Both the position numbers and the translations under genes were made by a program. From an uncultured Ruminococcus sp. (lineage in GTDB: Bacteria; Bacillota; Clostridia; Oscillospirales; Acutalibacteraceae), in contig CAJUGO010000005.1 of NCBI GenBank assembly GCA_910585865.1, forward strand, positions 1 through 64,000: a stretch of DNA of 64,000 bases, written 5' to 3'. The notes under the pieces were generated by a model. It made no database searches and had not been told where the DNA came from. It saw only the letters and a list, made by a program, of their open reading frames with translations. Shown here in pieces: positions 37,045 to 47,029 of this stretch. The first letter of the stretch is position 1, and each line of letters starts with the position of its first letter.

Positions 37045-37244
37045 TATATATGATAGGGTAGGTATATACTCATTTCATTTTGGGAATAAAATTCGTAGGA
37101 TGCTATGGATTTATAATATAGAAGTCGAATCCTTTAAGCCTGAATATGGCCGCAAAATATTCTTAAAGTCAATGACTGGGCGCGGACAGAGACTTCAAGT
37201 TTAATTAACAAGTATAAAAAACAGGAAATTACGGAGGTAAATTT
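37045..37244 (+). ncRNA. Long structured 5' leader of RNase J mRNA (candidate)
   Basis: About 200 bases separate the promoter from the GTG start. A hairpin with two paired blocks (CTTTAA/TTAAAG and GAATAT/ATATTC, loop GGCCGCAAA) spans about 37131-37167. No known riboswitch or T-box signature was recognised. It may be a site for autoregulation by RNase J, which is speculation. Confidence 0.35.
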
Positions 37245-39128
37245 GTGAGTACAGAAAAAAAGAAAGAAAATTTTAAACTGAAGCAGCCAAAGTACTCAAA
37301 AAGTAAAAACAGCACATTAAATAAACAGGTAAAAAGCGGATCGGTTAAGCAAAACAGTTCTTATGCAAAGAGAGGCGACGGAAGCTCGTCTTATAAGCAG
37401 GGAAATAAAGCAAATTCTAACTATAGAAGAAAAACATTTAATAAAAGCTATGCGTCAAAAAATGTTAAAAAACCTTCCGTAAAAATTGCTTTTCTTGGCG
37501 GACTTAATGAAATAGGAAAGAATATCACTCTTTTGGAGTGCGAAAATGATATTATTCTTGTAGATTGCGGAATGGCTTTCCCTGACGGTGATATGCTGGG
37601 AGTTGATCTGGTTATTCCGGATTTTACTTATATTGAGCAGAATTACGAGAAGATAAAGGGAATAATTCTTACTCATGGGCATGAAGATCATATAGGCGGC
37701 TTGCCGTTCTTGCTTTCGAGGGTTAATATTCCTATTTACGGCACACCGCTGACACTCGGCCTTGTAGGCAATAAACTTAAAGAACATAGTCTTTATAATA
37801 AGGCAAAGCTTAATGTAGTGAATGCTGGTCAGACAATTCAGCTGGGATGCATGAGTATTAACTTTATACACGTTAATCATTCGATTCCGGATGCAGTAGC
37901 GTTTGCAATCCACACACCTGGCGGCACAGTTGTTCATACCGGTGATTTTAAGATTGACTGTACGCCGATTACAGGAGGTATGATTGATCTTTCCAGTTTT
38001 GCCAGAGTCGGCGACGAGGGGGTTCTTGCGCTTCTTGCTGAAAGTACAAATGCAGAGCGTCCGGGATATACACCTACAGAGCGAACAGTTTCGGAAAGTC
38101 TTGATAATTTGTTTCGCAGTGCTGAGAAATACAGAATTATAATAGCGACGTTTGCTTCAAATGTAAACCGTGTTCAGCAAATCATAAATTGTGCTGAGAA
38201 ATACGGAAGAAAGGTGGCATTTTCCGGCAGAAGCATGGTTAACTATATGGAAGTTGCCAAAAAGCTTAATTATCTTACTGTTCCGGAGAATATATTAATT
38301 GATATTGATATGCTCGATAAGTTTTTGCCTGAGCAGGTTGTGCTTGTTACAACCGGCAGTCAGGGTGAACCTATGAGTGCACTTTCAAGAATGGCGTATT
38401 CTGATCACCGTAAGGTTATGGTTGGGGAAGGTGATTTTATAATAATTTCAGCCAACCCTATCCCAGGCAATGAAAAAACTGTCGGAAACGTTGTTGATGA
38501 ACTTCTTAAAAAAGGCTGCCGTGTTGTTTATGAATCAATGTATGATGTTCATGTTTCCGGACATGCATGTCAGGAAGAATTGAAGATTATTCACAGTCTT
38601 GTCAAACCGAAATATTTTATCCCGGTTCACGGAGAGCAAAAACATTTGCGCAAGCATGCAGATCTTGCAATGTTTTTAGGTATGGAGCGTAAAAATATTT
38701 TTATCGGCGACGTTGGCAGTGTAATCGAGATTAACGAAAATCATATGAAAGAGCTTGCTCCTGTTCAGGCAGGCAAGATATTTGTCGACGGTTTGGGTGT
38801 AGGTGACGTAGGAAGCATTGTTCTGCGTGACCGAAAGCATCTTGGACAGGACGGGCTTATTATAATAGTTGCGTCGCTTGATGTATACGACGGACATGTT
38901 ATAAGCGGTCCAGATATAGTTTCAAGAGGGTTTGTTTATGTTCGTGAAAGCGAAGGTCTTCTTGATGATGTTAAAAAGCTTGCTTTGTCAATTCTTGAAG
39001 ATTGTGCTGAGCACAATGTTCATGAATGGGGTATAATTAAAAACAGAATTAAGGATGAGGTAGCAAAACTGATAGGTCAGCGTACCCGCCGTGCACCAAT
39101 GATACTTCCGATACTTCAGGAGGTATAA
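37245..39128 (+). CDS. rnj: Ribonuclease J
   Basis: 627 residues; ACGGAGG precedes GTG. It is a metallo-beta-lactamase/beta-CASP RNase with the metal motif HGHEDH (about 142-147), SGRSMVNY and the C-terminal PVHGEQKHLRKH. It has 5'-3' exonuclease and endonuclease activity in RNA decay and maturation. An unusual N-terminal extension of about 70 residues is rich in Lys, Ser and Asn and likely disordered and RNA-binding; the core proteins are about 555 residues. Whether it is J1 or J2 cannot be decided here. It stands at the head of a core gene run. Confidence 0.93.
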   Translation: MSTEKKKENFKLKQPKYSKSKNSTLNKQVKSGSVKQNSSYAKRGDGSSSYKQGNKANSNYRRKTFNKSYASKNVKKPSVKIAFLGGLNEIGKNITLLECENDIILVDCGMAFPDGDMLGVDLVIPDFTYIEQNYEKIKGIILTHGHEDHIGGLPFLLSRVNIPIYGTPLTLGLVGNKLKEHSLYNKAKLNVVNAGQTIQLGCMSINFIHVNHSIPDAVAFAIHTPGGTVVHTGDFKIDCTPITGGMIDLSSFARVGDEGVLALLAESTNAERPGYTPTERTVSESLDNLFRSAEKYRIIIATFASNVNRVQQIINCAEKYGRKVAFSGRSMVNYMEVAKKLNYLTVPENILIDIDMLDKFLPEQVVLVTTGSQGEPMSALSRMAYSDHRKVMVGEGDFIIISANPIPGNEKTVGNVVDELLKKGCRVVYESMYDVHVSGHACQEELKIIHSLVKPKYFIPVHGEQKHLRKHADLAMFLGMERKNIFIGDVGSVIEINENHMKELAPVQAGKIFVDGLGVGDVGSIVLRDRKHLGQDGLIIIVASLDVYDGHVISGPDIVSRGFVYVRESEGLLDDVKKLALSILEDCAEHNVHEWGIIKNRIKDEVAKLIGQRTRRAPMILPILQEV

Positions 39129-39157
39129 CGTTTCTTTGTAAATAACAGAGGTTAAAA

Positions 39158-41122
39158 ATGAGAAAAAAGAACTGGACACTAACTCCTTGGTTTATTATTT
39201 TTGCAGCTGTCATGCTTGTTATGGGACTTGCTGCTTATAATTACAGCAAAACGCTCTGCTATATTGAAATAGGAATTTCTGCGCTTGCTTTTGCAGTTGT
39301 GTTTACAATGTCACTGAAATTCAGCAAGTATATTAAAGGTGTGGTTCGCAGTGCAGCAGACAGCATAAAAGGAGTTAATACCGAATATCTTGAAAAATTT
39401 AAATATCCTGTTTCGGTTGTGGGGAAAAAAGGAGATATTATTTGGTGCAATTCTTTGTTTCGCAAATTAATTTGCAGCGGTAAGAGTCCTGAGGGCGACA
39501 CAATACAAGGATATCTTTCTGTGCAGGATATTGACAGGTTAATATCCGGAGAGGGCACTGATGTTGCCGTTGACGGCAGAGAATATACTGTTTACTGTGT
39601 TTTGTCGGATACCGGAATTATTTGTCATTTTATTGAAAATACTTATTATAAGCAAATAGCACGCGAGCATTTTGCAAGCAAGCCTTGTGTTGCAATAATA
39701 GTTTTTGATAATGCAGAGGATTTTTCGGATAATTCTGATGAGGAATTTTCGGAGGTAACTCTGAATGTTGAAGTCTGTTTACAAAAATTTGCAACACAAT
39801 ACAGCGCCCTCTATAAAAAAATCGGAAGCAACAGATATATGATTATTTTCAGGGATTCCGATGTTGAAAAAATGATTGCTGAAAAGTTTACAATTTTGCG
39901 TGATATTCGTTCAATCGCTGTTGACCGTCTTTCTGCAACTGTATCAATCGGCATCAGCAGAGGGGCAGATACTCTCAGAGACAGTGAGATAAATGCACGC
40001 AAGGCGCTTGAAATGGCATTGGGCAGAGGCGGCGATCAAGTTGCACTTATAAAAAAAGACAACAGTTATGAGTTCTTCGGCGGAAAAGCTGCGGCGGCGG
40101 AAAAAGCAAGCAAGGTTCGTATGCGAGTAATTGCAAATGCAATCAGCCGTGCTGTTGCCGATTGTGATAAAGTGTATATAATGGGTCACAAATTTTCGGA
40201 TTTGGACTGTGTCGGCGCGGCAATAGGCATGCAGTGCATAATGGAGAAATCATTCAAAAGATATTGTAAGATTATAATTAATAAAACCCTGTCAATGGCA
40301 GGCGAACTCATAAATTATGTTGATAAAAAGTCAGAAACTAATATTTTTATTGCTCCTGAGGACGCAATAGACAGTATTACACCCAAAACACTTTTGATTA
40401 TAGTTGATACCCATCTTAAAAATTCACTTGAAAGCACTGAGATTTATGAGAAATGCAAAAAGGTAATCATTATTGATCATCACAGAAAAGCTGTTGATTA
40501 CATTAATAACGCCCTTGTATTCTGCCATGAACCATCTGCGTCATCAGCCAGTGAAATGTGCAGCGAAATTATCAGCTGCCTTGAAGATGATCCTCTCGGA
40601 TATGTTCAGGCAGACGCATTGTTAGCAGGTATTATGCTTGACACAAAGAATTTTGCAGTGAAGACGGGGGTACGTACTTTCGAAGCTGCTGCTTATTTGA
40701 GGAGAAAAGGGGCCAATACGCTTACTGTAAAGGAAATGTTTTCTGACAGTATAGATACATACCGTGAAAAGGCGGATATTGTCTGCCGTGCTCACATTTA
40801 CAGAGGATGCGCCGTTTCGATTACTAACTTTGTTTCCGGTGATATCAGGCTTGCTTCTGCACAGGCAGCTGATGAAATGCTTAATTTGCAAGGAGTAGAC
40901 GCGTCATTTGTAATATTTAATGACTGCAATGATGACAGTCAGGTTAATATTTCGGCAAGAAGCTACGGGAAATTAAATGTTCAGATCATTATGGAGCAGC
41001 TCGGAGGCGGCGGTCATCAGACTATGGCCGCAACCCAAATAAAAAATACAACAAAGGAACTTGTTTATCAACAATTAATGTCTATAATTGACAATGTACT
41101 TGACGATACAGTCAACACTTAA
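39158..41122 (+). CDS. gdpP: GdpP-type cyclic-di-AMP phosphodiesterase
   Basis: 654 residues: two N-terminal transmembrane helices (about 10-60), a PAS-like domain, a degenerate GGDEF domain (about 170-300), and a DHH/DHHA1 phosphodiesterase (about 340-650). The DHH part has GHKFSDLDCVG, the IIIDHHR motif and GGGGHQTMAA. GdpP degrades c-di-AMP and sets its level in Firmicutes. AGAGG lies before ATG. The gene immediately precedes rplI and dnaB, the classic arrangement in this phylum. Confidence 0.93.
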   Translation: MRKKNWTLTPWFIIFAAVMLVMGLAAYNYSKTLCYIEIGISALAFAVVFTMSLKFSKYIKGVVRSAADSIKGVNTEYLEKFKYPVSVVGKKGDIIWCNSLFRKLICSGKSPEGDTIQGYLSVQDIDRLISGEGTDVAVDGREYTVYCVLSDTGIICHFIENTYYKQIAREHFASKPCVAIIVFDNAEDFSDNSDEEFSEVTLNVEVCLQKFATQYSALYKKIGSNRYMIIFRDSDVEKMIAEKFTILRDIRSIAVDRLSATVSIGISRGADTLRDSEINARKALEMALGRGGDQVALIKKDNSYEFFGGKAAAAEKASKVRMRVIANAISRAVADCDKVYIMGHKFSDLDCVGAAIGMQCIMEKSFKRYCKIIINKTLSMAGELINYVDKKSETNIFIAPEDAIDSITPKTLLIIVDTHLKNSLESTEIYEKCKKVIIIDHHRKAVDYINNALVFCHEPSASSASEMCSEIISCLEDDPLGYVQADALLAGIMLDTKNFAVKTGVRTFEAAAYLRRKGANTLTVKEMFSDSIDTYREKADIVCRAHIYRGCAVSITNFVSGDIRLASAQAADEMLNLQGVDASFVIFNDCNDDSQVNISARSYGKLNVQIIMEQLGGGGHQTMAATQIKNTTKELVYQQLMSIIDNVLDDTVNT

Positions 41123-41140
41123 CCGAAAGGATTGATTTTT

Positions 41141-41587
41141 TTGAAAGTAATTTTATTGCAGGATGTTAAGGCTCTTGGAAAAAAGGGAGAATTAGTAGAA
41201 GCTTCGGACGGCTATGCACGTAACTTTTTGCTTCCGAAAAAGCTTGCGAAAGAGGCTAATGCTCAGGCTATGAATGAATATAAGAATGCTGAAAACTCAA
41301 AAAATTATAAGATAGCAACTCAAAAGGCTCAGGCAGAGCATGATAAAAAAGCACTTGAAGGAAAAGTGTTTAAAATGACTGCAAAAGCCGGTCAGGGCGG
41401 CAAACTGTTTGGCAGCATAACCTCAAAGCAGGTTGCTGAGGAAATAAAAAAACAGTACAGTATCAATATAGATAAACGCAAGGTAGTGCTTGAATGTGAT
41501 ATTAAGGAATACGGCACATACAGTGCGGAGGTTAAACTTTTTACCGGTATATCGGCAAAGATTGATATTCAGGTATCTGAAAAATAA
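41141..41587 (+). CDS. rplI: Ribosomal protein L9
   Basis: 148 residues. TTG 41141 gives the canonical start MKVILLQDVKALGKKG; GAAAGG is 10 bases upstream. Length and N-terminal rRNA-binding sequence are typical. It lies 18 bases after gdpP and before dnaB. Confidence 0.97.
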   Translation: MKVILLQDVKALGKKGELVEASDGYARNFLLPKKLAKEANAQAMNEYKNAENSKNYKIATQKAQAEHDKKALEGKVFKMTAKAGQGGKLFGSITSKQVAEEIKKQYSINIDKRKVVLECDIKEYGTYSAEVKLFTGISAKIDIQVSEK

Positions 41588-41605
41588 TAAATAACGGGTA
41601 TTGAG

Positions 41606-42979
41606 ATGGCTGAAACAACTTTTACAAGCAGTTACGACGGTTTACATATGCCTTACAGTCCTGAAGCAGAGCAGGCAGTATTGGGTGCAATTATTCTTGA
41701 CAGCAATGTTTTTGATAAAGTAGTTGACCACATTAAACAGCCTGAATATTTCTATGTAGCACTGCACAAGCTTATTTTTGCCCAAATGCAGGAAATGACA
41801 AGTCTGGGACAGGCAATAGATTTTGTAACTCTTCTTGAAAAATTAAAACAGAATAAAGCGTTTGATGAGACTACCGGCAAAACGTATCTGATGGATCTTG
41901 TAAATAATTGTCCGTCCATTTCCAATGCCGAAGTTTATGCTAAAGTTATTGCGGAGAAGTATAATATACGCAGACTGATAACTGCATCACGCGAGATTAT
42001 TGACGATGCCGCTGCCGGCAATGATGATCCTTCAGTTCTTATTGACTCAGCGGAACAGAAGATTTTTGATATCCGTCAGGGAAATGAAAAGCGCGGGCTT
42101 GAGCGCATTAACTCAGTTATTTTACAGACATTTGATCGTCTTGACTCTCTAAACAGTGAAACAGACAACAGCCTTAAACCTATTCCAACTGGAATAGGCG
42201 ATTTGGACAGAATGATTACTGGACTGAACAGAAGCGATTTGATTCTGCTTGCTGCCCGTCCGGGTATGGGTAAAACGAGTTTTGCGCTGAATATTGCCCG
42301 TAACGTGGCATGCAAGGCTAAAAAAACTGTTGCATTTTTTTCTCTTGAAATGTCAAAAGAACAGCTCGCAAGCCGTCTGCTCTCAACTGAAGCTTTAATC
42401 AGCGGTACAAAACTTCGTACCGGCAAGCTTAATGAGGAGGAGTGGAGCAGACTGATTCCTGCAAGTGATGTCCTTAGTAAAACAGAGCTGTATCTTGACG
42501 ACACTCCGGGTATTACGATTTCAGAGATGAAATCAAGACTCCGCAGACTTCATAATCTTGATTTAGTAATAATAGACTATCTCCAGCTTATGGCAAGTGG
42601 CAGAAGAATTGAAAACCGTGTGCAGGAGATTTCGGAGATAACACGAAATCTTAAAATATTGGCTAAAGAAATGAATGTTCCTGTAATTACGCTTTCACAG
42701 CTGTCCCGTGCAGCTGAAAAAAGAGATGACCATCGTCCTCAGCTTGCAGATTTGCGTGATTCGGGTTCAATTGAGCAGGATGCCGATATAGTACTTTTCC
42801 TTTACCGTGAAGGTTATTATAATAAAGATAAAGACGGTGATCAGGCTGCTCCTGCGGCTGATATGAATTCAGGTGAATGTATTGTTGCTAAAAACCGTCA
42901 CGGTGAAACTAATATTGTTAAGCTTCACTGGCAGGGTGAGTTTATGCGCTTTACAGGCACGGAGGCAAGAAGTGAATAA
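41606..42979 (+). CDS. dnaB: Replicative DNA helicase
   Basis: 457 residues. An N-terminal DnaG-interacting domain (about 12-150) precedes a RecA-like helicase domain with Walker A ARPGMGKTSF, Walker B LVIIDYLQLM and the DLRDSGSIEQDAD motif. It unwinds DNA at the fork as a hexamer. The ribosome-binding site is weak (CGGGTATTGAG). The last codons overlap tilS by 8 bases. Confidence 0.97.
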   Translation: MAETTFTSSYDGLHMPYSPEAEQAVLGAIILDSNVFDKVVDHIKQPEYFYVALHKLIFAQMQEMTSLGQAIDFVTLLEKLKQNKAFDETTGKTYLMDLVNNCPSISNAEVYAKVIAEKYNIRRLITASREIIDDAAAGNDDPSVLIDSAEQKIFDIRQGNEKRGLERINSVILQTFDRLDSLNSETDNSLKPIPTGIGDLDRMITGLNRSDLILLAARPGMGKTSFALNIARNVACKAKKTVAFFSLEMSKEQLASRLLSTEALISGTKLRTGKLNEEEWSRLIPASDVLSKTELYLDDTPGITISEMKSRLRRLHNLDLVIIDYLQLMASGRRIENRVQEISEITRNLKILAKEMNVPVITLSQLSRAAEKRDDHRPQLADLRDSGSIEQDADIVLFLYREGYYNKDKDGDQAAPAADMNSGECIVAKNRHGETNIVKLHWQGEFMRFTGTEARSE

Positions 42980-44288
42980 TCTTGTTGAACGAACTATCCG
43001 AAAGTATGATCTTATTAATTTTGGCGATAAAATAATTGTTGCTTTGTCAGGCGGTGCAGATTCGGTCACGCTTTTTCATGTATTATATTCTCTAAGAGAA
43101 AAATATAATATTACAATTTATGCAGCACACGTAAATCATAACCTCCGTGGAGATGAAGCAAAAAGAGATGAAAATTTTTGCAGATCGCTTTGTAAAAAAT
43201 ATGGTGTTGAAATATTTGTAAAAAGTGCGGATATTAAAAATCTGGCAATAAAACGGAGAATTAGCGAGGAACTTTGCGGAAGGAATGAAAGGTATAGTTT
43301 TTTTGAAGAGCTTTCACAAAATCTCGATGCAAAAATTGCTACTGCACATACTGCTTCGGATAATGCTGAAACATTGCTGTTCAATATAGCCAGAGGATCG
43401 TCAATTGGAGGAGTTTGTGCAATTCCGCCTAAAAGAGATAATATTATAAGACCTCTTATTGAAGTGACAAGATTTGATATTGAAAAATACTGTTCAGATA
43501 ATAATTTTGAATTTGTCACTGACAGTACTAATTTTACGGATAATTATACAAGAAATAATATAAGGCATAATATCATTCCTGTTTTAAAAAATATTAATAT
43601 GTCTTTTGAAAAGTCTGCAATGCATTTGAGTGAAAGTGCAAGAGAGATCAATGAACATCTTGATCATGCGGCACAGGCGGCTGATGAAGCGTGCAAGACA
43701 GAGTATGGGTATAGCTGTAGGGCTCTTTTATCACTTGACATTGCTGTATTAAAACACTTTTTGGCAGTCATCTGTAAAAAAAATTATAATATATATTTGG
43801 AACAAAAACATATTTATTTGCTTTGTGAGATAATAAAAAATGGGGGTTCGCTTGAACTGTCAAAAAATTATACTGCTGTTGTAAAACAGGGTATTTTCAG
43901 AATAGTTCAAAGCAGTTCTGGCGTTTTTTTTGACAGTATGTCTCTAAAAGAAAATATGACTTTCTCTTTTGAAGGAAAACAATATTCTGTTTGTAAATTA
44001 TCGGGTGTTGACGACGGCAATACGGTGAACACGGATTTGCTTGGACAAAATGCAGTATTCAGAACACGCCGCCCCGGAGATAAGTTTACTTATCCTAAGC
44101 GGAATATTACTAAACCTCTGCGTAAGGTGCTTAACGAACTTAAAATTCCGTCAGAGCAAAGGGATAAGATTTTAATTTTGGCTGTCGGAAGCACTGTAAT
44201 GTGGTGTGAAAATGTGGGTGTGTCAATTCAGGGACACTCTGACAGAATAGATAAGGCGCTAAAAATTAAAATAACAGAAGGGGTATAG
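42972..44288 (+). CDS. tilS: tRNA(Ile) lysidine synthetase
   Basis: 438 residues. GTG 42972 lies 6 bases after GGAGG, inside the end of dnaB; the longer in-frame ORF from 42873 lies within dnaB and is rejected. The PP-loop SGGADSVT (about 25-32) binds ATP. TilS converts C34 of the CAU anticodon to lysidine so tRNA-Ile reads AUA. The C-terminal domain (about 330-438) has RRPGDKFTYP. Only 2 bases separate it from hpt. Confidence 0.95.
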   Translation: MNNLVERTIRKYDLINFGDKIIVALSGGADSVTLFHVLYSLREKYNITIYAAHVNHNLRGDEAKRDENFCRSLCKKYGVEIFVKSADIKNLAIKRRISEELCGRNERYSFFEELSQNLDAKIATAHTASDNAETLLFNIARGSSIGGVCAIPPKRDNIIRPLIEVTRFDIEKYCSDNNFEFVTDSTNFTDNYTRNNIRHNIIPVLKNINMSFEKSAMHLSESAREINEHLDHAAQAADEACKTEYGYSCRALLSLDIAVLKHFLAVICKKNYNIYLEQKHIYLLCEIIKNGGSLELSKNYTAVVKQGIFRIVQSSSGVFFDSMSLKENMTFSFEGKQYSVCKLSGVDDGNTVNTDLLGQNAVFRTRRPGDKFTYPKRNITKPLRKVLNELKIPSEQRDKILILAVGSTVMWCENVGVSIQGHSDRIDKALKIKITEGV

Positions 44289-44290
44289 AA

Positions 44291-44827
44291 ATGCATAATG
44301 ATATAAAACGAGTTTTATTTTCGGAAAAAGATATTGAAAATATTGTGAATTCTATTGCAAAACAGATTGAAAAAGATTATAATGGCAAAGACTTTATAAT
44401 GATAGGACTTTTAAAAGGCAGTGTAGCTTTTATGGTTGATCTTATGAAGAATATTGACCTTGATTTTTCTATAGATTTTATTGTCGCATCCAGCTACGGA
44501 AGCGGTACACAGTCAACAGGCAGAGTTAATTTGCAAAAAGATGTTTCGCAGTCTGTTGAGGGCAAGGATATTCTTATTGTTGAAGATATAATTGACTCAG
44601 GAAATACGCTTGATTTTATAACAAAGTACCTTGAAGCAAAAAAAGCCAAATCTGTGCGGATATGTACTCTGTTTGATAAACCCGACAGAAGACAGGTTGA
44701 TATATCTGTTAACTATACAGGTGCTGTGATTCCCGACGAGTTCATTGTTGGATACGGACTTGATTATAACGAGAAATACAGAAATCTTCCGTATGTTGGA
44801 ATTTTAAAGCCTTCGGTTTATTCTTGA
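44291..44827 (+). CDS. hpt: Hypoxanthine phosphoribosyltransferase
   Basis: 178 residues with the PRPP-binding loop ILIVEDIIDSGNTL; converts hypoxanthine or guanine and PRPP to IMP or GMP. GAAGGGG precedes ATG. The order tilS-hpt-ftsH is classical for Firmicutes. Confidence 0.95.
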   Translation: MHNDIKRVLFSEKDIENIVNSIAKQIEKDYNGKDFIMIGLLKGSVAFMVDLMKNIDLDFSIDFIVASSYGSGTQSTGRVNLQKDVSQSVEGKDILIVEDIIDSGNTLDFITKYLEAKKAKSVRICTLFDKPDRRQVDISVNYTGAVIPDEFIVGYGLDYNEKYRNLPYVGILKPSVYS

Positions 44828-44878
44828 TTTACATAAATAACAAATTTCAATATATAATATAAAGAGGAGTGACAAGTA

Positions 44879-46900
44879 TTGGATAATAAAAAGAAGATGC
44901 GTAATCTGCTTATTTATCTCGGTATTCCGATTTTGATAATTCTTGCAGTTGCTATGCTTTTAAATTCTAATAAAACCGCAAGTCCGAAAACTTCAGATCT
45001 TGAGCAGTATTTTATTGAGGATAAGGTTGACAGTTATACCATTAATTACGGTACCGGTGTGATTGAAATCACCCTTAAAGAGGGTGAAACTGCAATCGTT
45101 CCTACTTCACCGACCAAATCCTCTCAGGCAGCAACTTCCCAGTCTGTTCAGGAGACTACTTCGCCGGCCTCTAGTGGAATGATAAGCGGAGCCGGTAAGC
45201 GTGTTGTTGTAAAGGGACAGCTTGCCGATATTCAAAGATTTCTCAATAATATTCAGCCGTATCAGGCATCGGCGGATGAAGCGGTAGAATATGATTTAAT
45301 CAGAGCAAGTGACAATTCTTTGCTTATGGAGATGATTCCGACCATCATCATTATGGTAGTGCTTATCGGTGCATGGGTATTCATAATGAAGAAAATGGGC
45401 GGAGGCGGTCTTGGCGGAAAAGAAATGAGTTTCGGCAAGGCTAAAATTAAGAATACCAATGATGAAAAGCGCAAAACTACTTTTGATGATGTTGCGGGTG
45501 CAGATGAAGAAAAGGAAGAACTTGCAGAAGTAGTTGAGTTCCTGAAGGCGCCTGACAAATATAATAAACTTGGTGCAAGAATACCAAAAGGAGTATTGCT
45601 TGTAGGACCTCCCGGAACCGGAAAGACCTTGCTTGCAAGAGCTGTTGCAGGCGAAGCAGGTGTGCCGTTCTTTTCAATATCAGGTTCTGACTTTGTTGAA
45701 ATGTTTGTTGGTGTGGGTGCGTCCCGTGTTCGTGACTTGTTTGATCAGGCAAAGAAGAACTCGCCTTGCATTATATTTATAGATGAGATTGATGCAGTAG
45801 GACGTCAGAGAGGCGCAGGCCTCGGCGGCGGTAATGATGAAAGAGAACAGACTCTTAACCAGCTGCTTGTTGAAATGGATGGTTTTGGTGCAAATGAAGG
45901 TGTAATACTTATTGCAGCAACTAACAGACCTGATGTACTTGATCCTGCTCTTATGCGTCCGGGAAGATTCGACCGTCAGGTAATTGTAAGCTATCCCGAT
46001 GTAAACGGCCGTGAAGCTATTCTTAAAGTTCATGCGCGTAAAAAACCTCTTGCTCCTGATGTGAAGCTTAAAACCATTGCCAAAACTACGGCAGGCTTTA
46101 CGGGTGCAGATCTTGAAAACCTGCTGAATGAAGCGGCTCTGCTTGCTGCAAGGAAAAACAAAAAGGCTATCACAATGAGTGAGATAAAGGAAGCTACTGT
46201 TAAAGTTGTTGTTGGTGCAGAAAAGAAATCTAAGGTAATGAGCGATAAAGAAAAGAAGCTAACTGCATATCATGAAGCAGGTCATGCTATTTTATTTGAC
46301 AAGCTTCCAACGCAGGATCCTGTTCATGAGATTTCTATTATTCCAAGAGGCATGGCAGGCGGTTATACAATGCCGCTTCCGAGTGAAGATAAGTCATATA
46401 ATTCCCGCAATGAAATGATTGAAGACATAATAGTATGCCTTGGCGGCCGTGTTGCAGAAGCTCTTATTCTTGATGATATCTCGACCGGTGCTTCAAATGA
46501 TATTGAAAAAGCAACCAAAACTGCCCGCGCAATGGTAACTAAGTATGGTATGACTAAGGAACTTGGATGCATTTGCTACGGTGCAGATAACGGTGCAGTA
46601 TTCCTTGGCAGAGATATGGGTCGCACTCAGGATTATTCTGAGGCTACTGCTGCAAAGATTGATAAGCTTGTACTTGATATTGTCAATGATGCATATGATA
46701 AGGCTGTTAAGATTCTAAGTGATAACATTGACAAATTGCATGAAATAGCAGCATATCTTATTAAACATGAAAAGATGGCAAGCGATGATTTTGAAGCTGT
46801 AATGAATGGCACATATGTCGAACCAGAAGAGACTGAAGATGATGAAGTTGTAACAGAAGACATACATGATACAGCTGAAACAGAAAGCACAGAAGAATAA
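44879..46900 (+). CDS. ftsH: ATP-dependent zinc metalloprotease FtsH
   Basis: 673 residues; TTG start 8 bases after AGAGGAG. Two transmembrane helices (about 8-27 and 150-172) flank an extracytoplasmic domain that carries a Ser/Thr-rich insert. The AAA+ domain has GPPGTGKT and IIFIDEIDAVGRQRG, and the zinc protease has HEAGH. It degrades membrane and regulatory proteins. An acidic tail of about 25 residues (EETEDDEVVTED) ends the protein. Confidence 0.97.
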   Translation: MDNKKKMRNLLIYLGIPILIILAVAMLLNSNKTASPKTSDLEQYFIEDKVDSYTINYGTGVIEITLKEGETAIVPTSPTKSSQAATSQSVQETTSPASSGMISGAGKRVVVKGQLADIQRFLNNIQPYQASADEAVEYDLIRASDNSLLMEMIPTIIIMVVLIGAWVFIMKKMGGGGLGGKEMSFGKAKIKNTNDEKRKTTFDDVAGADEEKEELAEVVEFLKAPDKYNKLGARIPKGVLLVGPPGTGKTLLARAVAGEAGVPFFSISGSDFVEMFVGVGASRVRDLFDQAKKNSPCIIFIDEIDAVGRQRGAGLGGGNDEREQTLNQLLVEMDGFGANEGVILIAATNRPDVLDPALMRPGRFDRQVIVSYPDVNGREAILKVHARKKPLAPDVKLKTIAKTTAGFTGADLENLLNEAALLAARKNKKAITMSEIKEATVKVVVGAEKKSKVMSDKEKKLTAYHEAGHAILFDKLPTQDPVHEISIIPRGMAGGYTMPLPSEDKSYNSRNEMIEDIIVCLGGRVAEALILDDISTGASNDIEKATKTARAMVTKYGMTKELGCICYGADNGAVFLGRDMGRTQDYSEATAAKIDKLVLDIVNDAYDKAVKILSDNIDKLHEIAAYLIKHEKMASDDFEAVMNGTYVEPEETEDDEVVTEDIHDTAETESTEE

Positions 46901-47029
46901 ATTACAATCATAGCCTCTCATTTCGGGAGGCTATGTCTGGCTTGCAGGTAAAATATAAGATTCAGACAAGTTTCGGTATAATTCGGAAGATTGACAATTC
47001 ACAGTAAAAATAGCTAAGGGAAGATAGGT

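Noticed and set aside
37455..37937. 160-codon minus-strand ORF
   Set aside because: Lies wholly inside the RNase J gene in another frame; no domain.
46909..46935. Hairpin CATAGCCTC/GAGGCTATG after ftsH
   Set aside because: Perfect stem but no T-run, so not called a terminator.
46936..47029. LexA box before uvrA
   Set aside because: No GAACnnnnGTTC-like sequence in this gap.
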